From contig NZ_AP019007.1 of assembly GCF_009176645.1 (NCBI RefSeq), forward strand, positions 1,364,001 to 1,428,000: 64,000 bases of DNA. The letters are read 5' to 3'. Every line of letters starts with the position of its first letter. Within the stretch, counting starts at the first letter, position 1. Shown here piece after piece: positions 1 to 9,689 of this stretch. Source of the DNA: Enterobacter oligotrophicus. Lineage in GTDB: Bacteria > Pseudomonadota > Gammaproteobacteria > Enterobacterales > Enterobacteriaceae. The translations under genes and the position numbers were made by a program. Below the pieces are notes generated by a model. That model made no database searches and was not told where the DNA came from. It was given only the letters and a program-made list of their open reading frames with translations.

Positions 1-1
1 G

Positions 2-1582
2 CTGCTGGGTGGCACGTCATCCCAACTGACGCTGAACCTGCCTGCCGGGGAGTACCTGTTCCTGCTGAATACGGCGGCGGGGATCACCGCACTGACGGCG
101 TACACGCTCAATGTGCTGGAAGATCATGTCTACAGCGTGGCAAGCGTTGGGACCTCCACCACCGGAGACGTGCTGGCGGATGACATTGCGCCATCCGGCA
201 CCGTGGTGTCTGACGTCAACGGTGTGGCGGTGAACGGCAGCGGCCCGACCACGATTCAGGGAGAGTACGGCACGCTGACGATCACTGCGTCCGGGCAGTA
301 CACCTACACCCTGAAAAGCGGGATCGGGTCTGACCATATCAGCACCCCGGACACCTTTGTTTATACCATTACCGCGCCCGGTGGCGCGAAAGACACGGCA
401 TCGCTGAACATCACGCCGACCGCGCAGGCGATGGATGCGGTGAACGATGTCAGTTCCACAATGGATATCACCCCGGTGCATCACACGTCGCTGTATTCGG
501 ATACCAGCGTAGGGTCCGCAAACTGGAACGCGGCCCTGCTGGCAACGACATCGGGCAGCGGCAGCGGCACCTTCGTGGTGGATGCCAATACTGCGCTGCA
601 TAATGTGGTACTGCACTTCAACGTGGCCTCGCTGCTGACGCTGGGCGGGCTGACCGTTAACTGGACGATTTCACAAGGCGGGACCACCCTCAGAACCGGA
701 TCGTTCGGCGGTGGGTTGCTGTTGGGCGGCAATGCCGATATCGCGGTGACCGGTCTGGATCTGAATGCCGGAACCTATACCCTGAGCTACACCGGGAGCG
801 TACCGGCACTGGGGCTGGGCGGGATCACCATCACCCCAAGCGTCACCGGCACCACCTACTCCCTTAGCCAGTTTGACTCTACCAGCGGCCACACCGTTAA
901 CGGCAACATCTTTGACGGTTCCGACTCCGCCGGGGCAATGGATCAACTGCACTCGGTAGACACCCGCGTAAGTATTACCGGCTATGACGGCGTGACCACT
1001 ACGCTGGACCCGTACACCGGCAGCACCACGGTGAATGTCGTCGGCCACTACGGCACGCTGGCGATTGGCGCAGATGGTCATTACACCTACACCCTCAATG
1101 CCGGAATTTCACTCTCGACCATCACCTCGAAGGAGGCCTTTAACTACACCCTGACCGATGCCGCCGGTAAAACGGACAGCGCCTCGCTGACCATCAACAT
1201 GGCACCGCAGTTCATCAGCTCTGAACACAACGATCTGATTACCGGTACAGCCTATGGCGACACGCTGATTTACCAGGTGCTGAACGCTACGGCTGGCAAC
1301 GCCACCGCAGGCAACATCTCAGGCACAACGGGCGATCACTGGACCAACTTCTCACTTTCACAGGGGGACAAAATCGACATTGGCGATCTGCTGGTGGGCT
1401 GGAACGGAAGCGCTTCGACATTAGGCAACTACCTCCACGTGACGCAAAGCGGCGGGAACACGGTGATCGCCATCGACCGTGATGGCGCAGGGAGTACCTA
1501 CGCCACAACCACGCTCGTTACGCTGGATAACGTTCAGACCACCTACGACGAGCTCGTCAACCAGCAACACATTATTACCTGA
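2..1582 (+). CDS. Large BapA-like repeat adhesin, C-terminal part (5' end outside window)
   Basis: This reading frame is open from base 2, so only the last 526 residues of a much longer surface protein are present. The visible part has two related bacterial Ig/VCBS-type repeats, each with a YGTL..A.G.YTYTL core (about residues 80-140 and 350-400), separated by a Thr/Gly/Ser-rich beta segment. The last 100 residues carry an SLSQGDKIDIGDLL block and a T/V-rich tail, typical of a C-terminal type I secretion signal. Cysteine is absent from the visible part, usual for such adhesins. A TolC-like pore, an ABC exporter and a HlyD-like adaptor follow directly, the order of the Salmonella bapABCD biofilm locus. 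Family knowledge suggests a cell-surface protein for biofilm formation; the binding partner is unknown. The family is near certain, the exact orthology is inferred. Confidence 0.88.
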   Translation: MLGGTSSQLTLNLPAGEYLFLLNTAAGITALTAYTLNVLEDHVYSVASVGTSTTGDVLADDIAPSGTVVSDVNGVAVNGSGPTTIQGEYGTLTITASGQYTYTLKSGIGSDHISTPDTFVYTITAPGGAKDTASLNITPTAQAMDAVNDVSSTMDITPVHHTSLYSDTSVGSANWNAALLATTSGSGSGTFVVDANTALHNVVLHFNVASLLTLGGLTVNWTISQGGTTLRTGSFGGGLLLGGNADIAVTGLDLNAGTYTLSYTGSVPALGLGGITITPSVTGTTYSLSQFDSTSGHTVNGNIFDGSDSAGAMDQLHSVDTRVSITGYDGVTTTLDPYTGSTTVNVVGHYGTLAIGADGHYTYTLNAGISLSTITSKEAFNYTLTDAAGKTDSASLTINMAPQFISSEHNDLITGTAYGDTLIYQVLNATAGNATAGNISGTTGDHWTNFSLSQGDKIDIGDLLVGWNGSASTLGNYLHVTQSGGNTVIAIDRDGAGSTYATTTLVTLDNVQTTYDELVNQQHIIT

Positions 1583-1662
1583 CCACACACGCACCAAATG
1601 ACCCAGGCGCTTGTCGCCTGGGCATAAACAATAAAGCTGTACGCATTTATTAGGGATATGAC

Positions 1663-3066
1663 ATGGGAAAGAAGATGCCATACAGGTGGCTCTCGTGCTG
1701 CCTGATATCTGTCTCCGCCATCGCCGCAAACCCTGCGGCGATGATTAATACTGGCCAGCTCCGCGAAACGCAGGAGCTACCCTCGCTGAATGGTCGCGTG
1801 GCACCCGTTGCAGGCAAAGCCGCGCCCGGAACGCTCCAGCTAAGCGAGGCAGTTAACCGCGCCGTCACCTGGCACCCTGCCATCAGCGAAGCGGTCGGCA
1901 AACTCTATGAACAGAGCGAAAATGTAGACGTCGCCAAATCGAAATACTACCCGCAAATTAACGCCGGAATGGAAAATGGCTATACCCACGACGGCAGCGA
2001 TAATGGCTTTACGCCGTCGCTGGTGCTCTCACTCTCACAAATGCTCTACGACTTTGGCAAAGTGGCAAGCCAGGTGCGTGCTGAAAGCGCTGGCGTCGCC
2101 CAGCAGCAGGCTAACGTGCTGGTCAGCATTGACACTATCGCCCACGATACCGCCATCGCGATGGTACAGGTGCAAACCTGGCAGCAGATGGTCGATACCG
2201 CCAAAGAACAGCTCAATGCGCTCTCCTCCATCGGCACACTGACCAAACAGCGCAATGACGAAGGGGCGACATCGCTCTCTGACGTGGTGCAGACCGATGC
2301 CCGTATTGAAGGCGCACGCGCCCAACTCATGCAGTACCAGGCCAGCCTTGACAGCGCCCGCGCCACGCTGATGAGTTTTCTTGGCTGGGACAACCTGCAC
2401 GACGTCAGCAATGAATTTCCGCAAAATCTGGCCCGCAGTTGCGATATCGCCGAGCCGGACGATCGGCTGGTTCCGGCGGTATTAGCCGCCTGGGCACAGG
2501 CTAACGTTGCTCAGGCCAACCTCGACTACGCCAATGCGCAGATGACGCCGACCGTCTCGCTGGAGCCGGAAGTTCGCCACTACCTCAACGACCGCTACGC
2601 GGGCAACGAAACGCGGGATCGCACCCAGTATTCCGCGTGGGTCAAAGTGCAGATGCCGCTCTACCAGGGCGGTGGCCTGACGGCCCGCCGCAACGCCGCC
2701 GGACACGCGGTGGAGTCCGCTCAGTCTACCATCCAGCGCACGCGTCTCGACGTGCGGCAAAAACTGCTGGAGGCGCGCAGCCAGGTGCTGAGCCTGATGA
2801 GCACGCTGCAAATTCAGGGTCGCCAGGAGGCGCTCAGTGCCCGCACCCGCGAGCTTTATCAGCAGCAGTATCTTGATCTCGGTTCGCGCCCTTTGCTCGA
2901 CGTGCTCAACGCTGAGCAGGAGGTCTATCAGGCCCGTTTCACCCAGCAGCAAACCGCCGGACAACTGCACCAGTTGCAGTTGAACTGCCTGTACAACACC
3001 GGGCGTCTGCGTCACGCGTTCGATCTTGAAAACCGAACCATCCAGACCGTGGAGATCCAGCCATGA
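1663..3066 (+). CDS. TolC-family outer membrane channel of the adhesin type I secretion system
   Basis: A 467-residue protein with a signal peptide at residues 1 to about 22 and the long alternating helical pattern of outer membrane efflux proteins. The two homologous halves cover roughly residues 60-240 and 260-450; the second has the typical L..AR..V..L stretches and an LLDVLNAEQEVYQAR segment near residue 415. It would form the trimeric outer membrane duct through which the upstream adhesin leaves the cell. The start has an AGGGA ribosome site ten bases upstream. It lies 80 bases after the adhesin stop and its own stop overlaps the ABC gene by four bases (ATGA), showing translational coupling. 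It corresponds by position to bapB of Salmonella. Confidence 0.9.
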   Translation: MGKKMPYRWLSCCLISVSAIAANPAAMINTGQLRETQELPSLNGRVAPVAGKAAPGTLQLSEAVNRAVTWHPAISEAVGKLYEQSENVDVAKSKYYPQINAGMENGYTHDGSDNGFTPSLVLSLSQMLYDFGKVASQVRAESAGVAQQQANVLVSIDTIAHDTAIAMVQVQTWQQMVDTAKEQLNALSSIGTLTKQRNDEGATSLSDVVQTDARIEGARAQLMQYQASLDSARATLMSFLGWDNLHDVSNEFPQNLARSCDIAEPDDRLVPAVLAAWAQANVAQANLDYANAQMTPTVSLEPEVRHYLNDRYAGNETRDRTQYSAWVKVQMPLYQGGGLTARRNAAGHAVESAQSTIQRTRLDVRQKLLEARSQVLSLMSTLQIQGRQEALSARTRELYQQQYLDLGSRPLLDVLNAEQEVYQARFTQQQTAGQLHQLQLNCLYNTGRLRHAFDLENRTIQTVEIQP

Positions 3067-5255
3067 AGCAACGCGATATCCCGCAGGATGAAACGATAGC
3101 AGATGATGCGCTGGAACAGTGGGCGCAGGCGTTTGGCTACGTCGCCACACGCTACCGTGTCGCCTGCTCTCCCGGTGCGCTGGTAGCCGGTGCGCCGTGG
3201 CTGAAAGGCAAACCGATGGTCCCTGCCCTAACCCAGCTTGCCCGCGAGGCCGGGCTGTCGTTTCAGTTGCTCACGGCGGATCAGCAGTCCATTAACAGCT
3301 GGCGCTTGCCGGTGGTGGTGGCGCTGAACGACGGTAAAATTGGCGTGATCGAACATTTCGACGGCGAGGATACGCTTGAGGTCAGCTTTTTCGACGATCA
3401 AACGCACACCAACCGCCTGTCGATGATGGCGATGCTGCCTGCCATTCGTCACATCATCGCCCTGCGCCCGCTGGCGGCCCTGAAAGACAGCCGCGTAGAT
3501 GCCTATATCTCGAAATATCGCCCGGACTGGCTCTACCGGCTGGTAATGCGCGACCTGCGTCCTTACAGCTGGGTAATGCTCGCCGCGCTGTTTATCAACG
3601 TACTTTCGCTTTCGGGGATCGTTTTTTCCATGCAGGTCTACGACCGGGTGATCCCCGCCCAGTCCTATCCGACGCTCTACGTTCTGACCATTGGCGTGCT
3701 GATCGCCACGCTGTTTGGCTTTGTGCTGCGCGTGGCGCGCGGGCACATTATGGATCTGCTGGGTAAGCGCTCGGATCTGCGCGTCTCGGATCGCGTCTTT
3801 GGCCACGCTCTGCGTCTGCGTCACAGCGCCATTCCCCGCTCCACCGGTAGCTTTATTTCTCAGTTGCGCGAGCTGGAGCAGATCCGCGAGATGGTCACCT
3901 CTTCCACCATCTCCACCATAGTCGATCTGCCGTTCTTTTTACTGTTCGTGGTGGTACTTGCGATCATCGCCCCGCAGCTGGCGTGGATCGCCCCGGTGGC
4001 GGCGGTGATCATGGTGCTGCCCGGCCTGCTGCTGCAGAAAAAACTGGCGGAGCTGGCGAAGCAGTCGGCGCACGAATCGACCCTGCGCAACGCGGTGCTG
4101 GTGGAGAGCGTGCAGGGGCTGGAGGACATCAAGCTGATGCAGGCGGAAAACCGTTTTCTGCAGCAGTGGAACAGCTATATCCAGATCACCGCGGAATCCG
4201 GCCTGCGCACCCGCGAGCTGACGCAGAACCTGATCAGTTGGGGGATAACCATCCAGAGCCTGGTGTATGCCGCGGTGATTGTGGTCGGTGCGCCGATGGT
4301 GATCGACGGCACGTTAACCACCGGCTCGGTGGTCGCCGCCTCGATGCTGGCCTCGCGCATGATCGCCCCGATGGCAACGCTGTGTGGCGTGCTGGCTCGC
4401 TGGCAGCAGGTCAAAGCGGCAAAAGAGGGGCTGGACAGCATTATGCAGCTCCCGACCGAAAATCAGCGCGAAGAGACGCCGATCCGCCAGGACGTGCTGC
4501 GCGGCCACTACCTGTTCGAGCAGGCGCAGTTCCGCTATCACCCGGACGATCCGCGCATGGCTTTACGCATCAACCGCCTGGAGATCAAGCCCGGCGAGAA
4601 AGTGGCGATCCTCGGGCGCAACGGCGCGGGCAAATCGACGCTGCTGCAGGCGATGGCGGGCGGAATGGATCTGGCCGGCGGCGAACTGCGCCTCGACAAC
4701 CTCAGCCTGCCGCATCTGGACGTGGCGGACGTGCGGCGTAACGTCGGGTTTATGACTCAGAACGCGCGGCTGTTCTACGGCACCCTGCGCGAAAACATCA
4801 CCCTCGGTATGCCGCGCGCCACCGATGAAGAGATCTTCGGGGTGCTGGAAATGTGCGGCGCGGCGGGCTTCGCACAGAAACTGCCGAAGGGGCTGGACTA
4901 CCCGATTATGGAGAACGGCGTGGGGTTATCCGGCGGGCAACGTCAATCCATTCTGCTGGCGCGTATGCTTCTGCGCGATCCGAATATCGTGCTAATGGAC
5001 GAACCCACCGCCTCCCTTGATGAGCACACCGAGCGGGAATTTATCCAGCGCCTGAGCGCCTGGCTCGGCAACCGCACCCTGGTTGTCGCCACTCATCGCG
5101 TACCGGTGCTGGAGCTGGTGGAACGCGTGGTGGTACTGAAAGAGGGCATGCTGGTGATGGACGCTCCAAAAGCGCAGGCGCTGAGCAACAGCCGCATGCA
5201 GCAACAGCAGCAGGCAACCGGACGGGAGTGGAAAAATGAAAATCAGTCAGCGTGA
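3063..5255 (+). CDS. Type I secretion ABC transporter, permease/ATPase (LapB-like)
   Basis: A 730-residue fused exporter. Residues 1-140 form a C39-peptidase-like domain without the catalytic Cys-His arrangement, as in RTX and LapA-type exporters whose substrates keep their N terminus. A six-helix membrane domain spans about 165-450. The nucleotide-binding domain has Walker A GRNGAGKST near residue 517, the signature LSGGQ near 621 and Walker B VLMDEPTASLD near 645. It energises export of the adhesin encoded upstream through the flanking TolC-like and HlyD-like proteins. It overlaps its upstream neighbour by 4 bases and its downstream neighbour by 20 bases, so the three secretion genes form one translational unit. 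Confidence 0.93.
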   Translation: MKQRDIPQDETIADDALEQWAQAFGYVATRYRVACSPGALVAGAPWLKGKPMVPALTQLAREAGLSFQLLTADQQSINSWRLPVVVALNDGKIGVIEHFDGEDTLEVSFFDDQTHTNRLSMMAMLPAIRHIIALRPLAALKDSRVDAYISKYRPDWLYRLVMRDLRPYSWVMLAALFINVLSLSGIVFSMQVYDRVIPAQSYPTLYVLTIGVLIATLFGFVLRVARGHIMDLLGKRSDLRVSDRVFGHALRLRHSAIPRSTGSFISQLRELEQIREMVTSSTISTIVDLPFFLLFVVVLAIIAPQLAWIAPVAAVIMVLPGLLLQKKLAELAKQSAHESTLRNAVLVESVQGLEDIKLMQAENRFLQQWNSYIQITAESGLRTRELTQNLISWGITIQSLVYAAVIVVGAPMVIDGTLTTGSVVAASMLASRMIAPMATLCGVLARWQQVKAAKEGLDSIMQLPTENQREETPIRQDVLRGHYLFEQAQFRYHPDDPRMALRINRLEIKPGEKVAILGRNGAGKSTLLQAMAGGMDLAGGELRLDNLSLPHLDVADVRRNVGFMTQNARLFYGTLRENITLGMPRATDEEIFGVLEMCGAAGFAQKLPKGLDYPIMENGVGLSGGQRQSILLARMLLRDPNIVLMDEPTASLDEHTEREFIQRLSAWLGNRTLVVATHRVPVLELVERVVVLKEGMLVMDAPKAQALSNSRMQQQQQATGREWKNENQSA

Positions 5256-6435
5256 CGTCGCCGCAATGGAAGACCTGGACAACGCTCTCGACTCTGAGAG
5301 CGGCTACACTGGCGCACGGCGGATTGTGATTTTCTCCCTGCTGCTGTTTATGGCGCTTGGCGTCTGGGCATGGTTTGGCGTGCTGGACGAAGTCTCCACC
5401 GGGACCGGGAAAGTGATCCCCAGTTCGCGTGAGCAGGTTTTACAGTCGCTGGACGGAGGGATACTCACTGAACTCAACGTACACGAGGGGGATCAGGTGC
5501 AGGCCGGACAAGTTCTGGCACGGCTTGACCCTACCCGATCCGAATCTAACGTTGGTGAAAGTGCGGCGCGCTACCGGGCCTCGCTGGCCTCCAGCGCACG
5601 TCTTTATGCGGAGGTGAACGATCTCCCGCTGAAGTTCCCCCCTTCGCTGGCGAAATGGACCGATCTGATCGGGGCCGAAACGCGCCTTTATAACTCACGT
5701 CGTGCGCAACTGGAGGACACTCAGCGGGAATTGCGTTCGGCATTAGATCTCGCCAACAAAGAGCTGGCGATCACCCAACGGCTGGTGAAAACCGGTGCCG
5801 CCAGCCACGTGGAAGTGCTGCGACTGCAACGGCAAAAAAGCGATCTTGAACTCAAGCTCACCGACGTGCGCTCGCAGTATTACGTGCAGGCGCGCGAGGC
5901 GTTATCCAAAGCGAACGCAGAAGTGGATATGGTTTCGGCGATCCTCAAAGGACGCGAGGATTCCGTGGCCCGTCTGACGGTGAAATCTCCGGTGCGCGGG
6001 ATCGTGAAGAACATCAAGGTCACCACCATCGGCGGCGTCATTCCGCCGAACGGTGAGCTGATGGAGATCGTGCCGGTGGACGATCACCTGCTGATTGAAA
6101 CCCGCTTGTCGCCGCGCGATATCGCCTTTATCCACCCGAACCAGGAGGCGCTGGTCAAAATCACCGCCTACGATTACGCCATTTACGGCGGGCTGCACGG
6201 CGTGGTCGAAACCATTTCGCCGGACACCATTCAGGACGAAGCTAAGCCGGAAGTGTTCTATTACCGGGTGTTTATCCGCACCAGCCAGGATTATCTGGTG
6301 AATAAGGCGGGCAGGCATTTCTCCATTGTGCCGGGGATGATTGCGACGGTGGACATCAAGACCGGGGAGAAAACGGTGCTGGATTATATGATTAAGCCGT
6401 TTAACAGGGCGAAAGAGGCGTTGAGAGAGCGGTAA
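5236..6435 (+). CDS. HlyD-family type I secretion adaptor (membrane fusion protein)
   Basis: A 399-residue inner-membrane-anchored periplasmic adaptor. A cytoplasmic N terminus of about 27 residues precedes one transmembrane helix (about 28-48), then a split lipoyl/barrel-sandwich domain (GTGKVIPSSREQVLQSLDGG near 55-75 and LTVKSPVRGIVKNI near 245) flanking a coiled coil with Gln/Glu/Leu-rich helices at 90-235. A beta-barrel C terminus with a PGMIATVDIKTGEKTVLDYM block matches the HlyD/LapC pattern. It bridges the ABC exporter and the TolC-like channel. Last gene of the adhesin-secretion operon; the next gene is on the other strand about 200 bases away, and the gap holds no convincing ORF or terminator. 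Confidence 0.93.
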   Translation: MKISQRDVAAMEDLDNALDSESGYTGARRIVIFSLLLFMALGVWAWFGVLDEVSTGTGKVIPSSREQVLQSLDGGILTELNVHEGDQVQAGQVLARLDPTRSESNVGESAARYRASLASSARLYAEVNDLPLKFPPSLAKWTDLIGAETRLYNSRRAQLEDTQRELRSALDLANKELAITQRLVKTGAASHVEVLRLQRQKSDLELKLTDVRSQYYVQAREALSKANAEVDMVSAILKGREDSVARLTVKSPVRGIVKNIKVTTIGGVIPPNGELMEIVPVDDHLLIETRLSPRDIAFIHPNQEALVKITAYDYAIYGGLHGVVETISPDTIQDEAKPEVFYYRVFIRTSQDYLVNKAGRHFSIVPGMIATVDIKTGEKTVLDYMIKPFNRAKEALRER

Positions 6436-6640
6436 GACTCCCTGTTATATGAGGAGGAACATAAGAATGCGGTGGTCATTCCGTTCATTTTACGTTCCCT
6501 GCTACTCTGTCACCCTATTACCAATGAGCGCTCCAGGGTGGCTCAATCGCCAGCAAAATCTGGCATCGGGATTGGCACCCCGGTGAAACTTAATGGCGGC
6601 GTGGCCTTTTGTTGCGCCGTGAGTTTAGCAACAGCGCCCT

Positions 6641-7366
6641 TTACGCAGAATGAGATTCTTTAAGCGTCCATTGCTTTGGCGTTTTGCCTGTATAAGCCCG
6701 GAAGATAGCAATAAACGCGCTGACGCTGCTATAACCGCATGATAGCGCAATCCACCCTACTGGTTTTCCGGCGGCCAGCCACTCCATCGCCCGGACGACA
6801 CGGGCAAGCTGCCTCCAGTTAACGAAATTCATACCTGTTTCAGCACGGAATCTTCGGTTAAACGTACGCACACTCATTCCCGCGTGACGAGCGTGGTGCT
6901 CAACCGTGTGATTATCATCGACACATTGCATCAGGTGACGGGTCACCTTGCTGAGCCTTGAATCCGCAGGCATGGGCAACAAATAGCGATTCCGCGCGGA
7001 ACGAGCCAACTCATCCAGCAGAACAGAGAGCATCCGCGGATCATGTTCGCTTCCCTGTTCGCTGAGACGCATAAAAAGCGCACTGGTCAGGTCATCGGCA
7101 TCAAACAGCGTAGTTTCGCCAGGCAATGCGCTACAGCATGCTGAATCAAGATAAAGCGAGCAGCCTTCAATGGCGCTTTCAGAAGAGGCAGCATGAAGCT
7201 GACCCGGCGGGACCCATACAATGTGTTTCGCCGGTACAACCGAGCGCCCTTTGTGCGTCTCAATGACCATCAGACCTGTCGTAATTCGACAGAGCTGTCC
7301 GGCTTCATGACGATGCCATTGCGTATGATGACCTGTGCGATGGCGCAGTAACTCAGCAGTAAGCAT
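6641..7366 (-). CDS. AraC-family regulator with N-terminal cupin (NimR-like)
   Basis: A 241-residue regulator. Residues 10-90 form an RmlC-like cupin with an H.QWHRHE.GQL motif (about 13-25), as in the NimR/YeaM branch of AraC proteins. Residues 140-235 hold the double helix-turn-helix DNA-binding domain (ARHAGMSVRTFNRRFRAETG, then IALSCGYSSVSAFIAIFRAYTGKTP). It is divergent from the NTF2-like gene starting about 100 bases away and probably controls it or itself; the ligand is unknown. The start is the only ATG before the cupin but has a weak ribosome site, so the exact N terminus is uncertain. Confidence 0.85.
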   Translation of the reverse strand: MLTAELLRHRTGHHTQWHRHEAGQLCRITTGLMVIETHKGRSVVPAKHIVWVPPGQLHAASSESAIEGCSLYLDSACCSALPGETTLFDADDLTSALFMRLSEQGSEHDPRMLSVLLDELARSARNRYLLPMPADSRLSKVTRHLMQCVDDNHTVEHHARHAGMSVRTFNRRFRAETGMNFVNWRQLARVVRAMEWLAAGKPVGWIALSCGYSSVSAFIAIFRAYTGKTPKQWTLKESHSA

Positions 7367-7463
7367 GATAATGGCCGAAAATCGTTATTCATTGTCGTAT
7401 TACAGAAACTACGTCATTGGCTGTCAAGGATAATGGGGGCTCATCATCAAAAGGAGCGCAACC

Positions 7464-7883
7464 ATGAACATCATTAATACTCTCTTATCCGCCACAGACA
7501 GCGTAACGCTGCGTCAGAAAACCGAAGCGTTTCTGACCGCATTATTTACAGGCAATCTTGATCCAGCGGAAGTTTTCTCTCCTGATTATCAGCAATACAC
7601 CGACGGCAACCTGCTTGATTTTCCGGGTTTTGTGCAACATCTTAGCCACATTCGTCTGCACACCCGCAGCGTAACATTCAGGGTTGTACAGGCTTGTTGC
7701 AACGACACTCTTCTGGCGGATCGGCATATCGTTACGGTCGTTTATCCTGGAGGGAATCAGGCGGAGATTGAGGTGTATATGTTTGCAACGCTGCGCGAGG
7801 GGAAAATCTGTCGGATAGATGAAGTCACGCGGTTAATCAATGGCGAAATGAGTGACCGCGCTTTGGCTCACGCAACCCACTGA
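7464..7883 (+). CDS. NTF2/SnoaL-like small protein
   Basis: A 139-residue protein with the cone-shaped NTF2 fold pattern: an N-terminal helix (TLRQKTEAFLTALFTGN), a conserved SPDYQQYTDG segment near residue 40, and paired beta strands ending with GKICRIDEVTRLI near 115. Members include small isomerases, hydrolases and ligand-binding proteins; the sequence does not say which. A strong AAAGGAG ribosome site sits seven bases before the ATG. It is transcribed divergently from the AraC-type regulator, which suggests that it is that regulator's target. It ends three bases before the convergent DUF6622 gene. Confidence 0.75.
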   Translation: MNIINTLLSATDSVTLRQKTEAFLTALFTGNLDPAEVFSPDYQQYTDGNLLDFPGFVQHLSHIRLHTRSVTFRVVQACCNDTLLADRHIVTVVYPGGNQAEIEVYMFATLREGKICRIDEVTRLINGEMSDRALAHATH

Positions 7884-7885
7884 CG

Positions 7886-8404
7886 TTACTCAGCCGGAAG
7901 TGTCGGGGCGTTAATATACACCCCAACGTAGCGCACAAATTTCCCGATAAACACCCCCGCAAAGACACCGCCAGAGAGGATCGCAAAGGCGCTCATGGCG
8001 GGCTGCTGCAGCGTTTGCGGGGAAATAGCGCTTGTCACGCCCAGTACATATTTCACCAGAAACGCCAGCATCATAAAGGGCAGCGCGGTGTAATCAGCCT
8101 GACGGGAAATACTGCGCGGCGCAGCGGCACGGGTCACCGCGTTTGTCTTAATCAGCACATAACCCAGCGCCGCGCCCGCGAGAATACCCGCCATCCACAG
8201 CGTGACGGTGGCAATGGTCAAATCGCGATAAACCACCAGATCGTAAATATCCCAGACCAGAAAAATCGCCGGAATGAGGGCTAATTTCTCCAGCGTCACG
8301 GTGGCAGGTTTGCGGGCCTTGATACCGCGGGAGATCAGAAAAACAAACAGAACCCACACCCAGACGGGCGTGTGCGTCACAATACCGGTAAGGAATTCAA
8401 ACAT
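7886..8404 (-). CDS. Small integral membrane protein, DUF6622-like
   Basis: About 172 residues with five predicted membrane segments: THTPVWVWVLFVFLI at the N terminus, then stretches around LALIPAIFLVW, ATVTLWMAGILAGAALGYVLI, LPFMMLAFLVKYVLG and FAILSGGVFAGVFIGKFV. The N terminus beginning MFEFLTGIVTHTP is typical of the DUF6622 family, so the ATG at 8404 was preferred to the upstream ATGs at 8416 and 8431, which have no good ribosome site. The function of the family is unknown. It has no obvious operon partner; the next gene on this strand begins about 1.2 kb away. Confidence 0.7.
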   Translation of the reverse strand: MFEFLTGIVTHTPVWVWVLFVFLISRGIKARKPATVTLEKLALIPAIFLVWDIYDLVVYRDLTIATVTLWMAGILAGAALGYVLIKTNAVTRAAAPRSISRQADYTALPFMMLAFLVKYVLGVTSAISPQTLQQPAMSAFAILSGGVFAGVFIGKFVRYVGVYINAPTLPAE

Positions 8405-8488
8405 GGGATTCACCATGGCGATCGCGGCCATTACCGCACCGGGTAAGTATTGCGCATAACGGCGTAACCGCCATCATGCGCACGTCAG

Positions 8489-9670
8489 TTACAGTGACAC
8501 TTTCAGGCGTCTGACCGCCTCTTTCAGTTGTTCATCCGTTGGGGTAACGAATGACATGCGCAGCGTCGTGTGGTCCGGCTCGTTACAATAGAAGAATTCG
8601 CCAGGCACAAACACCACGCCGTTGCTTAACGTTTTCTCCAGCCAGCGCGTGGTATTAATGTCAGTGTTCATTTTCGCCCACAGGAACATCCCGCCTTTTG
8701 GCTTGTGGAACGACATCACATCCCCCAGCTCCGCTTCCAGCTCGCTCGCGAAGGTCTGGTATTTCTGGCGATAGGCTTCACGGATCATGTTGATTTGATC
8801 GGCCAGACGGCCGGTTTTCAAATACTCGTATGTCATCAGTTGCGACAGCGTGCTGGTATGCAGATCCGTGGTTTGCTTGAGATTGACCACCGCGCGCTTC
8901 AGCCACTCCGGCACGATCACCCAGCCCACACGCGTACCCGGTGCCAGAATTTTGGAAAACGTAGAGGTATAAACAACGTTATTTTCATTGCCAATCGCTT
9001 TTGCGTGCGCAATTAACGGGCTGAAAACTTCATCGGTATAATTAATTTCGCTGTAAGGATCATCTTCAATAATGACGAAATCATATCGCTTCGATAATTC
9101 TACCAGTTGTTTACGACGCGCTTCAGAAAGCGTTACACCGCCAGGATTACCAAATGTCGGTACAATATAAACCGCTTTAATGGTTTTATTTGCCACCAGA
9201 GCTTCAAGCTCGTCGACTTTCATTCCGTCGCCATCTGTCCCTACAGACTCAAATTGCGCCTGTGCCAGGCCAAATACCTGTAATGCAGCAAGATACGTAG
9301 GTCTTTCTACGACAACGGTATCACCCGGATTAATTAACGCGCGCGCCAGCACGTCGAGAGACTGCTGCGAGCCGGAAGTAATGACGACATCATCGGCCTT
9401 ACAGGCAATACCACGTCCCTCGCAGATGCGTTTAATTTCCTCGCGCAGACCCGGTACGCCTTCCGTCAGTCCATACTGGAAAGCCTCGCCAAAATGCTGT
9501 GATAACACAGCATCCGCAGCAATTTTTAGCCCTTCATGGTCGAACAGATCCGGGTTTGGAATACCGCCCCCCAGCGAAATCACGCCCGCCATTTTGCTAT
9601 GTTTTAATAATTCACGGATGGCAGATGATTGCAGGCCCTGCGCGCTGCTGGCGAGTTTGTTTGCAGACAT
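8489..9670 (-). CDS. PLP-dependent class I/II aminotransferase (LysN / MocR-catalytic-domain type)
   Basis: A 393-residue fold-type I aminotransferase without a DNA-binding domain. Visible landmarks are the substrate loop ISLGGGIPNP near residue 32, the GLTEGVPGLREEI block near 68, the aspartate of VIIEDDPYSEINY near 200, and the PLP-binding lysine in TSTFSKILAPGTRVGW near 237, with the terminal arginine region TLRMSFVTP near 372. The closest characterised types are 2-aminoadipate/aromatic aminotransferases (LysN, Aro8-like). The real amino donor is not readable from sequence. A LysR-type regulator ends 20 bases upstream on the same strand, so the two may be cotranscribed. Confidence 0.85.
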   Translation of the reverse strand: MSANKLASSAQGLQSSAIRELLKHSKMAGVISLGGGIPNPDLFDHEGLKIAADAVLSQHFGEAFQYGLTEGVPGLREEIKRICEGRGIACKADDVVITSGSQQSLDVLARALINPGDTVVVERPTYLAALQVFGLAQAQFESVGTDGDGMKVDELEALVANKTIKAVYIVPTFGNPGGVTLSEARRKQLVELSKRYDFVIIEDDPYSEINYTDEVFSPLIAHAKAIGNENNVVYTSTFSKILAPGTRVGWVIVPEWLKRAVVNLKQTTDLHTSTLSQLMTYEYLKTGRLADQINMIREAYRQKYQTFASELEAELGDVMSFHKPKGGMFLWAKMNTDINTTRWLEKTLSNGVVFVPGEFFYCNEPDHTTLRMSFVTPTDEQLKEAVRRLKVSL

Positions 9671-9689
9671 TCTTCGATTACCTTCTTTT

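Noticed and set aside
6436..6640. Gene between the HlyD-like gene and the AraC gene
   Set aside because: The GTG-started 63-codon frame has no ribosome site or family match and overlaps the AraC 3' end.
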